Below are positions 32,816-43,836 of a stretch of DNA of 64,000 nt, piece by piece. The stretch spans positions 45,587,039 through 45,651,038 of the forward strand of contig OY997590.1 in the NCBI GenBank assembly GCA_963921825.1, read 5' to 3'. A program made the position numbers and the translations under genes. A model generated the notes under the pieces. It worked only from the letters and a program-made list of their open reading frames with translations, was not told the origin of the DNA and made no database searches. This stretch comes from Erodium maritimum. Its lineage: Eukaryota > Streptophyta > Magnoliopsida > Geraniales > Geraniaceae. The first letter of the stretch is position 1. Every line of letters begins with the position of its first letter.

Positions 32816-34968
32816 CTGATCACCAAGACAAAACTACTTTCAAAATTTTGGAGCCAAAAAGCTAGAAAGAAATGGGTGAATGAAGGGGGTAAATGCTCAA
32901 AGTACTATCAGAGGATTGCAAATTTTAAAGGAGCCCAAACAAAATCACACAGATTTGGTTCCAAGACTCTCTCCTATTTGATCCATCACAAATAAAAAAT
33001 GTTGCAGGCCAACATTTCAGCAACAAATTTCAAAGATCACTCCCTTCAACTATGGGTATTGACAGTTTAAATTTTAACTCAATAAGCCAAGAGGATGCTC
33101 AATGGCTAGAAAGACCTTTTCTGGAAAAATATATTCTCAAGGCCATAATGGCTTGTGCGGGAGATAAGGCAACAGGCCCTGATGGATTCACTTTGAGGTT
33201 TTTTTTCAGGTTTGGTAGCTAATCTTAATAGGTGACCTCATAAATTTCTTCAATCATTTCCATTATTCAGCACACATTGGCAAAGGTCTAAATTCATCCT
33301 TCTTGACCCTCATTCCCAAGTGTGAAGCTCCATTATCCTTTGATGATTTTAGACCCATAAGTTTAATGGGGGGCCTTATAAGATCCTATCTAAATTATTG
33401 GCCACAAGACTAAAAGTTGTAGTGGGAGAATTAGTAGGCAATGAGCAATCGGGTTTTGTGGTGGGGAGGCAAATCCTAGATGGGATTTTAGTAGCTACTG
33501 AGGTGGTTGATTGCATCAAAAAATCAAAAGAAAAGGCTTTGATGTTCAAAGCTGATTTTGAAAAGGCTTATGACAAAGTCAGTTGGTCCTTCATAATGGA
33601 AATCTTGTCTAGAATGGATTTTGGTCATCTTTGGAGAATGCAGATCTCCTCTTGCCTCAGAGCCTCAGTGTTTGTGCTAATTAATGGCTCACCAAGCTAT
33701 GATTTTCAAATGCTCAGAGGATTGAGACAAGGGTGTGCACTATCTCCTCTAGTTTTTGTGATAGTAGCATAAGCCTTAAATCAAATCATGAATGTTGGGA
33801 TCTTGGGAAGTTATTTTTCTAGTTTACAAGTTGGCTCTTCAGGTCCTATTATCTCTCATCTCTAATATGCAGATGATACCTTATTCTTCATCAAGGCCTC
33901 TCCCCAAGGTACTGAAAATCTCAAATCAGTTTTGGTAGTGTTTTATCTAACTACTGGCCTAAATGTTAACTATGATAAGGCAAGGCCCTATGGAAGCAAG
34001 TCATTTGTTCTAAATATGGATGAGATTTAAAAGAATGGGACCTTTCAAGATTCTCTGTTGTGGGAAGCTCAAGTTTTTTCAATTAGATTCTACTCCTAGC
34101 CAAGGACCAAAGATTCACTAACATCTTTGGATCCAAAGGTTGCCTTTGGAGTTTAGGGAGAGGCAATAAAGTCCATTTCAGGACTGACTTATGGTGGGGA
34201 GAAGTCAGTTTTAAAGAATTATTCCCAAGGATGTACTTGATTTCAAATTCTAAGTCAGACCTCATTGAGGATCTCTGGACTGGTATTGTTTGGGAACTGA
34301 AACTGAGGAGATCCCCAAGAGGTTGGGAGGAAGAAGAATGGGGTATAATTTGTACTATTCTCTCTAGGGTCACTCCAACTAAAGAAGATGATAAATTAGT
34401 CTGGTTACATGATGATAAAGGATATAATGTTAAGAGGATGTATTCATTACTTGCACCCCAAGGTACTATAATACCTGATTGGGCAAGAAATCTCTGGACT
34501 CCTGGTATGCCTCCCAAAAGTATAGCATTTTGCTGGTTAGCCTGCTTGGAGGCAATTCCTTCAAGATGTTTCCTTTAAGCTAGAGGATTAGTATTCACAA
34601 TAGAAGAAATGATATGTCCTTCCTGCATTGGGATTTTGAAGATGTTGCACACATAATTATTCGTTGCAGGCAAGCTTGGGAGGTTTGGGGCTCTATCCTA
34701 TCCTGGTGGGAAGTCTCATGGGCATTACTGGCAACCTAAAGCTTCTATTTTGCTCCTGGTTCTATTTATTCAAAGCTCTTGCAGAAGGGTTTGGGGGAAT
34801 ATTCTAAATCTTTCTTGCTGGCTAATATGGCTTGCCAGGAATGACAAAGTCTTTAACAATGTGGAACTTATCTCAGCTGCAATCTTTGCTAAATCCAGAG
34901 AAAAATTTACTCTTGGGAATGGTCCTCTTTTCCCTCCTCCTATCATTTCTCTTTTGAGGACTGGTTAA
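32816..34968 (+). pseudogene. LINE 1 ORF2, reverse transcriptase and C-terminal parts
   Basis: It continues ORF2 after the copia insertion: LLSKFWSQKARKKWVNEGG, then reverse transcriptase with GPDGFTLRFF, EQSGFVVGRQILDGIL, FKADFEKAYDKVSW, RGLRQGCALSPLVF and YADD at 33866-33877 (a TAA stop lies directly before YADD where LINE 2 has Gln). Compared with LINE 2, about 100 or more codons are missing between NVNYDK (about 33970) and the WW motif near 34195. The zinc-binding region (FCWLACLEAIPSRCFL, CPSC) and a tail IWLARNDKVFNN follow. Confidence 0.82.
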
Positions 34969-36029
34969 ATTTCCCTCTTAAGTGTTTGTCTCTTAGATAG
35001 TTACACTGAGCTTGTTCTACTTGCTGATCTAGATGAATGGCAGTGGTATTTGGGCCTCAATTGGTAACAGAGTTTGAAAGTTGCTTTTTTGATCCTTTAT
35101 ATTTGATTGATGTGCTTTGGAGGAGGTTTGATGCTTTGATCTCTGTACTTTTGATTAGGGCTTGGGCTGGGGTTGGGTCTTGGGTGGTCATGGTTGAGAG
35201 GTGAGGAGTGGTCTCTAGGTCTCTCTTGTGAGGTGAGCTTTTTGTTTCTCTTGGTTATCTCTTTGTGTGTGTGTAGCTCTTTAGGTGTCTTTCCCTCTTT
35301 GAGAGTGGGTAGAAGTCTAGGTCTGTGAGTCTTAGTCGGCTCTTCTATTGTGTAGGTCTGTGTTTAAGGCCCTTGTGCCTGGGTTGTCGGCCTTACATAT
35401 GTTGGTTTGGTTGGGTGGCTCATTCACACCCTTCTTTGGTCCTGCTATTCTATTCCTATCACTCCCTGGTTTGTTTTCTTTCTCAGATTGATTGCCTCAT
35501 ATGCATATAAAGTTCCATTGCCTGGCTGAAAGTTTGAAAGATCTGTCGCCCTCACAAGCTCTGTACCTAAAGTCTTCCATAGAACACTCTAAGTTATGAG
35601 GAATGTAGAGCCATCACATCTGAAGTTGCAGCATCACCGGTCACTGCCTATAAGTTTGTTTTGTTTGCTGCAGAATGGGGTACCATGCTCGATTTGTTTG
35701 CTGCAGAATGGGGCTGATTTCCATCTTGTTTGATCCCCAAGTTATTTCAAATAGTTGCTTCATGATCAAGGCAGAGAGATGGCCAATTCAACAAAAGTTC
35801 GACATGTGATATTCAAGTCTATAAGCACCCCACCATCATCGGTGTTTACACATTTGAAGTATTTGGGTTTTCTACATTTTATTACACTCATGTTTGCCTG
35901 TAAATGTGTTGGTAACTATTTGTATTTGGTGGATCAAAAACACTTGTATTATCTCTGTAGCTAGAGACTTTTGTCCTCTCTTTTCAACCTTTGAAAAGAG
36001 ATATTTATAATATTGCTTTGCTATAAAAG
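34969..36029 (+). other. LINE 1 3' untranslated region
   Basis: T- and G-rich sequence after the last ORF2 block. It includes a duplicated GTTTGCTGCAGAATGGGG (about 35668 and 35698) and ends ATATTGCTTTGCTATAAAAG before the target duplication. No gene seen. Confidence 0.6.
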
Positions 36030-36344
36030 AAAGACCCTTTCCTCAAATGAGGTGGAAGATCAACACAAACTAAGAGCCATCTCAAAGGATACTCAAAGAA
36101 ACCAAAGTATTCAAAACTTGGACAAGCTTATTTTTTATAAACTCAGACCGTCCTATACCTCTAACACCCATTTTATCACCCATTCTCCCCAAACAAGCCA
36201 TGACTCTTTCAGACAAGCCAACCTAATACAACATGTGTTTCAATTGGATTGTTTTGAGAGAATGGGTGATCACAACTTTTTTTTGTATTAGGTTGCTCCA
36301 TTCAATGCTAGTAGACCATTTATCTCTCCCAAAAACCTGTTTAG

Positions 36345-37144
36345 CTAGGGATTAAGAACATAAAAAATTTGAATTTGATCACACTTCCATGTTGCAACAT
36401 GGTTCTGCATCTCCGTGAACATTGTATGGGTCCCCTCTCGGGTTGGTCTTTGTCGACCGTTCGAAACCTCGCGACGGTGGTTGGGATCCCTATCTTTGTC
36501 CACCCGTGTACTTCCTCTGCCTCTCGCATGGATTCTGCCTTTGTGCTTGTCTTCTCGCGAGTGCTTGATCTAGTTGATCGGTTAATCGAGCGTGTGATTA
36601 CCAACTCCAAATTCCAAGTTAAAGCCTCGGAGCTGGAGTCCCATCTTGTCCCCGACATCATCCCTTCCTCGGACCTGATGAAGGATGGTTTTGTTGCTGT
36701 CAATGGCACGCCGATCTTTTCTGAACCGGCCTCGAATCGAAGCCCCTCGATTGTGCGTGATGGCCCTAGAAACTCAAGGAATTCATTGGCTTCGCTGAGC
36801 TGTGGTTTGGTTCATGGTGTCTCGAGGGATCGACCGACTTGATTTCTTCTAAGAGCCCCGCTGTTGGCCGGAGCAATGGGCGATCCCCCTTTCTGGAAGA
36901 CGGTGAAATCGTGCTTTATGATGAAGTGGAGGAGAGGGATCAGGTCGAAGCTTCTAGGTCTGAAGCCTCTTCACCTCCTCCTATGGGGATGATGAAACCA
37001 TCAAAATGTTCGAAGTCGGTTGCTAATCTTTCGCAGTCTTTTCTTCTCCTTCCTTGTTACCTTCTTCTTCCCTGTTTGTAATTCTCCTCTGGAGTTGTTG
37101 CTTGGGTTGAATAAAATCGTTTTTTTTCATAGATCAAAAAAAAA
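36345..37144 (+). mobile_element. LINE ORF1 relic joined to a LINE 3' end (unit B)
   Basis: A GC-richer block with a DUF4283-like piece, then AATAAAATCG, CATAGATC and a poly-A of nine (37136-37144). There is no ORF2. The left limit is approximate, and no target duplication was found. The preceding 36045-36344 holds no gene; it has two overlapping inverted repeats (see findings). Confidence 0.6.
36369..37081 (+). pseudogene. DUF4283-type LINE ORF1 fragment
   Basis: LSGWSLSTVRNLATVVGIPI followed by FVHPCTSSASRMDSAFVLVF matches the second half of the plant LINE ORF1 domain (typically LSxLASxVGKPLxxDxCT…Y/FARVxVE). The frame stops at 36840. A second frame to 37081, rich in Glu/Ser, continues the usual ORF1 tail. 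The N-terminal half and any zinc knuckle are missing. Confidence 0.6.
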
Positions 37145-37612
37145 TTCCCAACATATTGAGCAAGCCTTTCGAACTTGTCACTAAGCTGTCACACCCTGAG
37201 GCATCTCTGACACGACCATTGTTTTTGTAGTTCCTTCTTCTTCAAACAAGAACAACTTATTTCTCTCATGTTGGTCAACAAAATGCTGCTCCATTTCCTG
37301 TCTCTCAAGTGCTGCCAGTTGCTCCAAGATATGTTCATCAATAGCAACTTGTTGTTGTTCCGCCACAAATCTCCATAATTACGTTCTGCCACTGATATTG
37401 TCTTCCATGTTTCAAAACTACATCAATAGCTCCGTTATCACAGAATCCTGGAGAAGAAGACTAGCTCGAATACCTTGCCTATGCCCTCCATCGCTTCCTG
37501 ATTCTTCAAGCCCCCCAAATACATCTCGCTCCGGATATCATCTACGGTTGATTGGCTTGAATTTTTTTATCCTATTAACACTCAACCATAACCCCAGGCT
37601 CCCAAATCATGA
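37145..37612. other. Unassigned sequence between LINE relics
   Basis: A minus-strand frame (37181-37366) reads MAEQQQVAIDEHILEQLAAL with a Glu/Gln-rich helix-like character, reminiscent of the start of retroelement gag proteins. I cannot assign it to a family. No repeats or RNA genes seen. Confidence 0.3.
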
Positions 37613-38494
37613 TTTTTTTTATCAGCAAAAGCATATGTAGATTAAACCCTCTTATGAGTGGTAAGAGCATACATGGAGGAGTTAGGTCAAATGTTAAACC
37701 CTTATATAGCAGCGAAACCGGATTTACCAAAGAACAACAACAAACAACCCCACAAAAACCAACCAACAATTTGAAATCAACCCAAAAGAACTTGGAGTAG
37801 GAAACTTGAGGTCCACGTAAACGCAGATGAAGCCAATGTGATCAGGACTTGAGACTGCAGTGGAAATCGAACTTAGGTTTAGATGATCTCAGCTTGACTA
37901 TTGCTTGCAGTAACTAAGGGCAGCAATACACATGAAATCAGTTTCATAGGACTTGATCTTGGCTTGATCGGATCTTGAAGGTAAATTGAAATTGAGGCAG
38001 CAGAGGAAGCATGATCCTTAGGAAACCCCAACAAAAAGTAGATGATGATCTAAGTTTGACTAATGCTTGCAGCAACAAGAAAGAGCAGCAACACGTAGGA
38101 AACCAGATGGAAATGAATTGATGTTATTGGTAGATTGAGGCAGCAGAGGAAGCTTGATCCTCAAGTAACCCAAAACCACTTGAATGGGACAAAAATAAGC
38201 CTCTGCAGCTTAGGTAGAGCACCATAGAAGCTCAGCTAAGGACCTGCGGAAAAGCCAAAACAAACAAGCAAGGAGGAGGCCAATACTGAAAGAGAAAACA
38301 CTCAAGCCTAGAAGGAAGCCTACCCTCACACAAAAAACCAGGATCAACAAACAGGATGGAGGAGGAGAGAACTAACTACCCACACATAAGAAAAGCAAGG
38401 GAGGCGAGAAGAAGAAAGGGAACAAATGCCTTAACAAACTCACCAACACTCACCCAAACCACCCCAAACCCTCCCTAGAACCCCCAAGGACAAG

Positions 38495-41400
38495 TTAGAT
38501 ACCCAAACTCAGAAGAGGCACCAGAGTTGGAAGGGCTCTTATCTTAGTAATGCAGCAGGATCTTGGAGCTGCTCTCCAACATTGGAAAGAAAAGAAGGAA
38601 CAAGAAGATTGATGTTTGGCTAATTCCAAACTATAAGATTGATGTAGCACTTTGTTGAAGATGTCTGTTGCAGAAAGAACCTCCCTTTTGAAGTAGGCTG
38701 AATTTCTGGCCAACATTATATGCCAAGCACTTATTTGGATAACTTTGAGCCAAGTTTTTTTGAATTTGGAGGGGATAATGGAGACCCAACTTGCCATCAA
38801 ATCTTTCACTGAACCTGATATTGCCCAACAAGCCCCCCACCATTTCAACACCAAACTCCACACAAGCCAAGCTTTTGGACAATGTAATAGAGCATGATCT
38901 GCATCTTCAGAATCCCAATTACAAACATGGTAGGTTAGTTGGTCCAACAATAAAGGCATCCCTCTTTTCTCTAAGAAACACTTTGAGGGTATTGAATCAA
39001 GGCATGCTAACCAACAAAATGTTGTGATCTTGGAAGGGATTGACACAGACCAGAGATATTTAGACCATGATTGAGCAACTGTTGTACTATTTCCAAAATG
39101 CTGGAGATTTGAGTATAATTTATTGACAGTGACACTTTTTGCATCCCAATCCCAACAAAGCTTATCTTCTAAATCAGACAGGTGTACATTGGACAAGATA
39201 TTGGCCAAAATGGTCCATTCATCCTCAGCCCTGCCCCTAGGAGTTGATATGAGTCTTAGGTCCCAACCATCCTCAACTTTTGCTTCTGAAACCAGCATTC
39301 TTTTTTATCTATCCTTGAGGTAGAGCCTAGGGAAGAGAAAATTAAAAGCCACTTCCACCCCCCCCCCCCCCCCCCCCCCCCGCCCACCAATTATCTTCCC
39401 AGAAGAGAATTATGTCTCCTGATTCCATATTCCAACTTAATCCTGAGGCCCCAAATAATTCAGCAAAGTGATGATCTGAGTTAAGATCTAAAATGTGTTT
39501 CATACAACTAGCAGCACCCACTTCTGTAAAGTTTCCAAGGTCCCATTCCTGAGCATTCCACCCATATTTTCCACAAATAACCAATTTCCAAAGGGAGTTT
39601 CTTTCTAATGCAAACCTCCACCACCATTTAGCCAATAATGCTGAATTCATCAAAGCAAGATCTCTTATGCGTAGACCTCCTTCAGACTTGGGCTTGCAGA
39701 CTTGTTTCCAGCTAACTTTGCATAAGGCCTTTGCTGAAGATTTACCATGCCACAGGAACTTTTTTTGCCAGCTAATCATAGATTTGATCACAACTTTTGG
39801 GGCTTTTAAAATCGAAAAAAAATATAGAGGCAAGGCTCCTAATGTACTTTTGAGTAGGGATATTCTTCCCCCTAAAGAGAGCAGTTTTGCTTGCCAAAGT
39901 CCCAGGGCAGCCTTGAATTTTTCAATGATTGGGTCCCAAGTTGCAACCCTTTAGGATTAACACCCAGAGGGAAACCAAGGTAGATTATAGGAAGGGCACC
40001 TTCTTCATAAGGTAGAATCTGCATTATTTCCTCTCTTTCTTCCACTGACAGATTCATTGGTAAGACTAAAGAATTTTCATAATTCACTTTAAGGCCAAAT
40101 GCTAGATGAAACATTGACAAGGAATCTTTTAGACTAAGAGCATTCTGAATGGAGACTTGAACAAAAAATATTGAATCATCTGCAAATTGCAGATGAGAAA
40201 TGCTTGGACCTTGAGCTTGTAATTGTATCCCTTGAAATAAATTGTGCTGCAGCCTAGCCTTCATTATCTGGTTTAGACCCTCAGCTACTAGTACAAATAG
40301 TAATGGAGAGAGTGCACATCCTTGCCTTAGCCCCCTACTCATGTTGAAATCAGGACTGGGAGAGCCATTAATCAAGACTGAAACCCTTGCTTTGAAGCAA
40401 GAAATCATCCATAATCTCCAAACTATACCAAAGCCCATCTTAGTCAACAGATTGAGGATGTAATACCAGCTAACTTTGTCAAATGCCTTCTCAAAATCAG
40501 CTTTAATTATTATTTCCTTGATCTTTGTTTGTTTTTTTGATATAATGAACTGTCTCTGAAGCTACTAAAATGCCATCAATAATTTGCCTTCCTTTTATAA
40601 ACCCAGTTTGGTCATCTCCTACTAAAGTACCTATAACCATACTTACCCTGAGAGACAATAATTTAGAGAGGATCTTATATGGACCACCCATGAGACTGAT
40701 TGGCCTAAACTCATCAAAAGTAATTGGAGTTTATTTTTTGGAATGAGTGTTATAAATGAAGAATTCAAACCCTTGCCAAGTTGTCCTGTCTGATAGAAAT
40801 ATGTGAGGAATAACATGAGGTCTTCCTTAATAATGGGCCAATAGCCCTGAAAGAACTTGAGAGTGAAACCATCTGGCCTTGAAGCCTTATCTCCACTACA
40901 AGCCATTATAGCTTGGAGAACTTCCTCTTTTGAGAAAGGCCTTTCCAACCAAATAGTTTGTTCTGGAGTAAGAGTGGAGAAGGGCAATTCACTGAGGTCA
41001 ACACTATCTGAGGCTTCTACGGAAAATCTCTTTAGAAAATGATCTGAGGCTGCTTGTTTTATTTTAGAGGGATCAGCAAGAAAGGCATCATCTACTAAGA
41101 TTTGAGACACTTTAGACAGAGTCCCTTTATAGTTAGCTACTTTATGGAAGTACTTTGATCTTCTATCACCCTCATTGATCCATTTTCTTCTAGCTTTTTG
41201 GCTCCATAGGTTGGAGAGCAACTTGTAATTTTGTATTAATTCTGCTTTTACAACACCTCTGTTGTTGCATTCAGTTAGGGAGAGGGGTCTTGATTCCACA
41301 ATTGTATCAAAAAGATCTAAGGATTTGGTCAACAGAGATATTTGAGTGTCTAAATTCCCACAGACTTGTGAATTCCATAGTTTGAGATCAGCCATTAATA

Positions 41401-42242
41401 ATTTAAATTTCATCCATATAACATAAGAAGGGGTACCTGAAACCTTATAGGATTTCCAACACTTCTCTACCGTAGGAATAAATCTCTTATCTTCAAACCA
41501 GACATTTAGGAATCTGAATGGCCTAGGCCCCCAATCAACCACCTTGTCAGAAAGAGTCATTGGTCTGTGATCTGAAATGCTCCTTGGAATACTAGCTTGT
41601 ACCACTGAATTGTGTACAGTTAGGAAGCTCACAGATACCAAGAATCTATCAATTCTTGAGTCTTGGGAACCAGCTCCAAACCAGGTATATTTCCCCCCAG
41701 ACATTGGTAGATTAATAAGACTAAGACTGTTGATAAGATGATGAAGGTTTTCCATATCCGATCTTGACCCTTTTTTTGAGGACCTTTCTTCAGCTTCAAG
41801 AATTGCATTGAAATCACCTCCCAGGACTAGTGGAGTCTTAGAGGGGATATGAGATAGAATATTTTGTAGCTCTAACCAGAGGTTCCTCCTCAGACTTTTA
41901 GAATTTGGACCATAGACATTCACCACACAATACACTTTGTTGTTGCCAAGATTTTTTCCAAACCAGATCAAAGCCCCTTCTATTTGTTGTATATCAGTCA
42001 TAGAGAATTCTTTGGATTTCCATAGAGTGATGATGCCCCCAGAATTGCCAATAGACCCCAAAGCAGAAAATTCCCATCCCCAACCTAGCCCACATTGTGT
42101 AGGAAATTTTGAGGGGACTGATTCCAATTTTGACTCTTGTAGCAAGATGAACTGAGGACTTTCCTTGTACACCAAGTTATTCAAACTTCTCCTCTTTTGC
42201 TTAGAGGAGATGCCTCTCAAATTCTATGAGAGGAACTTCATA
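38495..42242 (-). pseudogene. LINE 2 ORF2: endonuclease, reverse transcriptase, zinc-binding domain
   Basis: The start at 42242 reads MKFLS-stop-NLRGISS; TAG replaces the conserved Trp TGG. Endonuclease motifs: LLQESKLE, VVNVYGPN, VLGGDFNAILEAEERS, SISDHRPM. Reverse transcriptase: SRPDGFTLKFFQGYW, DDQTGFIKGRQIIDGIL, RGLRQGCALSPLLF, SHLQFADDSIFF (FADD at 40175-40186), NYENSLVLPMN. Then KVSWKQVCKPKSEGGLRIRD and the reverse-transcriptase zinc-binding region WLACLDSIPSKCFLEKR. Frame changes occur near 40740, 40500, 39900 and 39340. A 24-base C run breaks the frame at 39358. This is the most complete LINE ORF2 in the window and serves as internal reference for the others. Confidence 0.87.
39358..39381. 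repeat. Poly-C tract of 24
   Basis: An uninterrupted run of C inside LINE 2 ORF2 (poly-G, read as Gly, on the coding strand). Similar runs occur at 58318-58337 (20) and 62064-62077 (14). Length could be affected by sequencing. Confidence 0.9.
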
Positions 42243-42245
42243 GGA

Positions 42246-42680
42246 TTAGAAAGAAGAGAGATTGATGAGCTGGTTACTCACCAAAGGATCAGAGCCAGAG
42301 GCTAAGTCTTCACCTTCCTCTGCAGAATCTCCCTCTGAAGCTTCAAACTGATTTTCTAACCTTTCTAAAGTGCTCAACTGTTGTAGAATAAAATCTTCAG
42401 CAACCTTGGCCTTCAAGCCTATTTTCTTTCCAAAGGACCAAGCTCTCCTGGCTCCTAAAAGAGCCTGCACTTCCTGTTGCTCGGGGTTTAGCAAATTTGA
42501 GTCTTTAAGTTTGGATCTGGTGATGTATCCATGAGCTTGATTGTGCTTAATAATTTTCTTCTTATTTTTTGTAGGAAACTTAGACTTTGGACTTTCAAAA
42601 CGGTCTCCCTTGGATAAACACATAAAATCAGCCACCTCTTTGACTTGTTTTTGTTGCAGATGCTTTAATATCACTTTCAC
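42246..42680 (-). pseudogene. LINE 2 ORF1, C-terminal third
   Basis: Basic and acidic blocks: KSKFPTKNKKKIIK, HGYITRSKLKDSN, LLGARRAWSFGKKIGLKAKV, then AEDFILQQLSTLE and a Glu-rich end. The GYxTRSK and FGKxIGLK strings recur at the same place in LINE 1 (20280-20480) and LINE 3 (61470-61690). The frame closes upstream at a TGA near 42685; the RRM part is missing. It ends four bases before the ORF2 start. Confidence 0.72.
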
Positions 42681-43018
42681 GAATCAAACCGATTCCTAAA
42701 CAATTAAAGGATCCAAAATGATTGGCAGCTAGTCTGAAATTGTAATTAGGGAAACCATGTGACCTAACCTAGTTTGGTCTTTATTTTGGCTATCTTATTT
42801 GTGGCTGATTTGTTTTTTCACATTTCTCATATGAGACTTTTCCACAATTTACACACTATCGATTACCGTCTGTTTTGACGATGACGTTAGTCTTTTAGAC
42901 ACGTGTTGGTCACATGCATAGTAACATTTTTGTAAATGACAGATTTACCCTCATAGTGGTTGAGCTTTCGTCACAATTTCTAATAGTGAACTATCCACTT
43001 TTTACATAGAAATAAATC
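42681..43018. other. Intergenic; second copy of the dispersed repeat
   Basis: 42679-42735 repeats 17129-17185. The rest is AT-rich, with MULE-terminus-like words (GTCACATGCATA, also at 8979). No gene. Confidence 0.5.
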
Positions 43019-43028
43019 AACTGGAATT

Positions 43029-43826
43029 TTTTTTAACGAAAGGTGCAATTCATTAATTTAAATTCAAATACATCTGAGTGGATCAGGAATAAATCCCTGA
43101 CCACGAAGAACAGACAAAAGACACAATGGTGTCGCAATTCTTCTCATACTATAATCGTCACTGACAATATTGAAAACTAGTCGAAGTTGACTACGGCTGC
43201 TCAAGGTCTTGCCTAAACGCTGCATGCACAGTAGAATATGACCAAACCTGCTATCATCCACTTCTAAACTATGGAGAAACTGACTCGGTTGCTCAAGGTA
43301 TTGCCTAAACGCTGCATACTCTGGAGAATGCAACCGAACCTGCTATCATCAATTTCAGAGACCCGCTCGATTAGCCACATCCTTAATCGAGAGAGGGGTC
43401 GAGGGCGATGCGGCGGTGGAGGCCAGGGAGGAGGCGGTTGAAGAGACGACGGCGACGACGGCTTCAGATGGTGCAGTGGTGGAGGCCAAAGAGAAGGACG
43501 CGCCGATGGCAGCTTCAGCGAAAACCATCGGAGTTGTAGAAGTGTTGCCAAACCGAGCCGGGACACACGTCGTTCGTTACATGAGGGAGCCAACGTTGCA
43601 GTGGTTAGAGACTGCTCAAAAGGAGCCCTAGCAGAAAAAACTCTAACATAATTCTCAGGAAGAATCGCAATCGAATAATTAATTGTGAACCCTTTCAAGC
43701 AAGGTTGTCGAAAACAAAATCATAAGATGCGAGTAGGAGGAGAGGGGTCATGGCAGAAGCCATGGCAATAGCCATGGCCATAAGCGGCTAGGGCAGAAAA
43801 GTCGTAGAGATCACCACCCAGATAAT
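43029..43826 (-). mobile_element. Short LINE derivative with 10-bp TSD (unit E)
   Basis: AACTGGAATT is found at 43019-43028 and 43827-43836, so these 798 bp are one insertion. The T run at the left edge is the poly-A of a minus-strand copy, preceded by TTGCACCTTTCGTTA; the unit at 56726-58520 ends TTGCACCTTTCGCTA plus poly-A, so both share a 3' end. The 5' end contains CCCTAGCCGCTTATGGCC, also like that unit (CCCTAGCCGCTATAGTGC). The interior is GC-rich with a Pro/Ser-rich frame and an imperfect ~97-bp tandem duplication (GCCTAAACGCTGCAT at 43211 and 43307). No endonuclease or reverse transcriptase. Confidence 0.75.
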
Positions 43827-43836
43827 AACTGGAATT

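Larger units (their letters stand above)
17805..36029 (+). mobile_element. LINE 1 (L1-type), split by nested LTR elements, 15-bp TSD
   Basis: AAAGACCCTTTCCTC is found just before (17790-17804) and just after (36030-36044) this interval, so the whole block is one LINE insertion later split at 21599-32815 by a copia element. The LINE itself is about 7 kb: 5' leader, ORF1, ORF2 endonuclease part, [copia], ORF2 reverse transcriptase and zinc-binding parts, and a ~1-kb 3' UTR (34970-36029) ending in a short A-rich tail. Both ORFs are broken by stops and shifts. Confidence 0.8.
37613..42680 (-). mobile_element. LINE 2 (L1-type), minus strand, 5'-truncated in ORF1
   Basis: The poly-A (as T) is at 37613-37620, preceded on the minus strand by GCTTTTGCTGATA. 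A ~900-bp 3' UTR, nearly full-length ORF2 and the last third of ORF1 follow; similarity to LINE 1 ORF1 stops near 42680. The right flank is the dispersed repeat also seen at 17129. I found no convincing target duplication (left flank CCCAAATCATGA). Confidence 0.8.

Noticed and set aside
37613..42680. Target duplication for LINE 2
   Set aside because: Left flank CCCAAATCATGA and right-side CCAAAATGATT are similar but gapped and displaced about 30 bp; not convincing.
43416..43631. 71-codon + strand Ala/Glu-rich frame
   Set aside because: Antisense within unit E, whose poly-A and TSD show minus-strand orientation.
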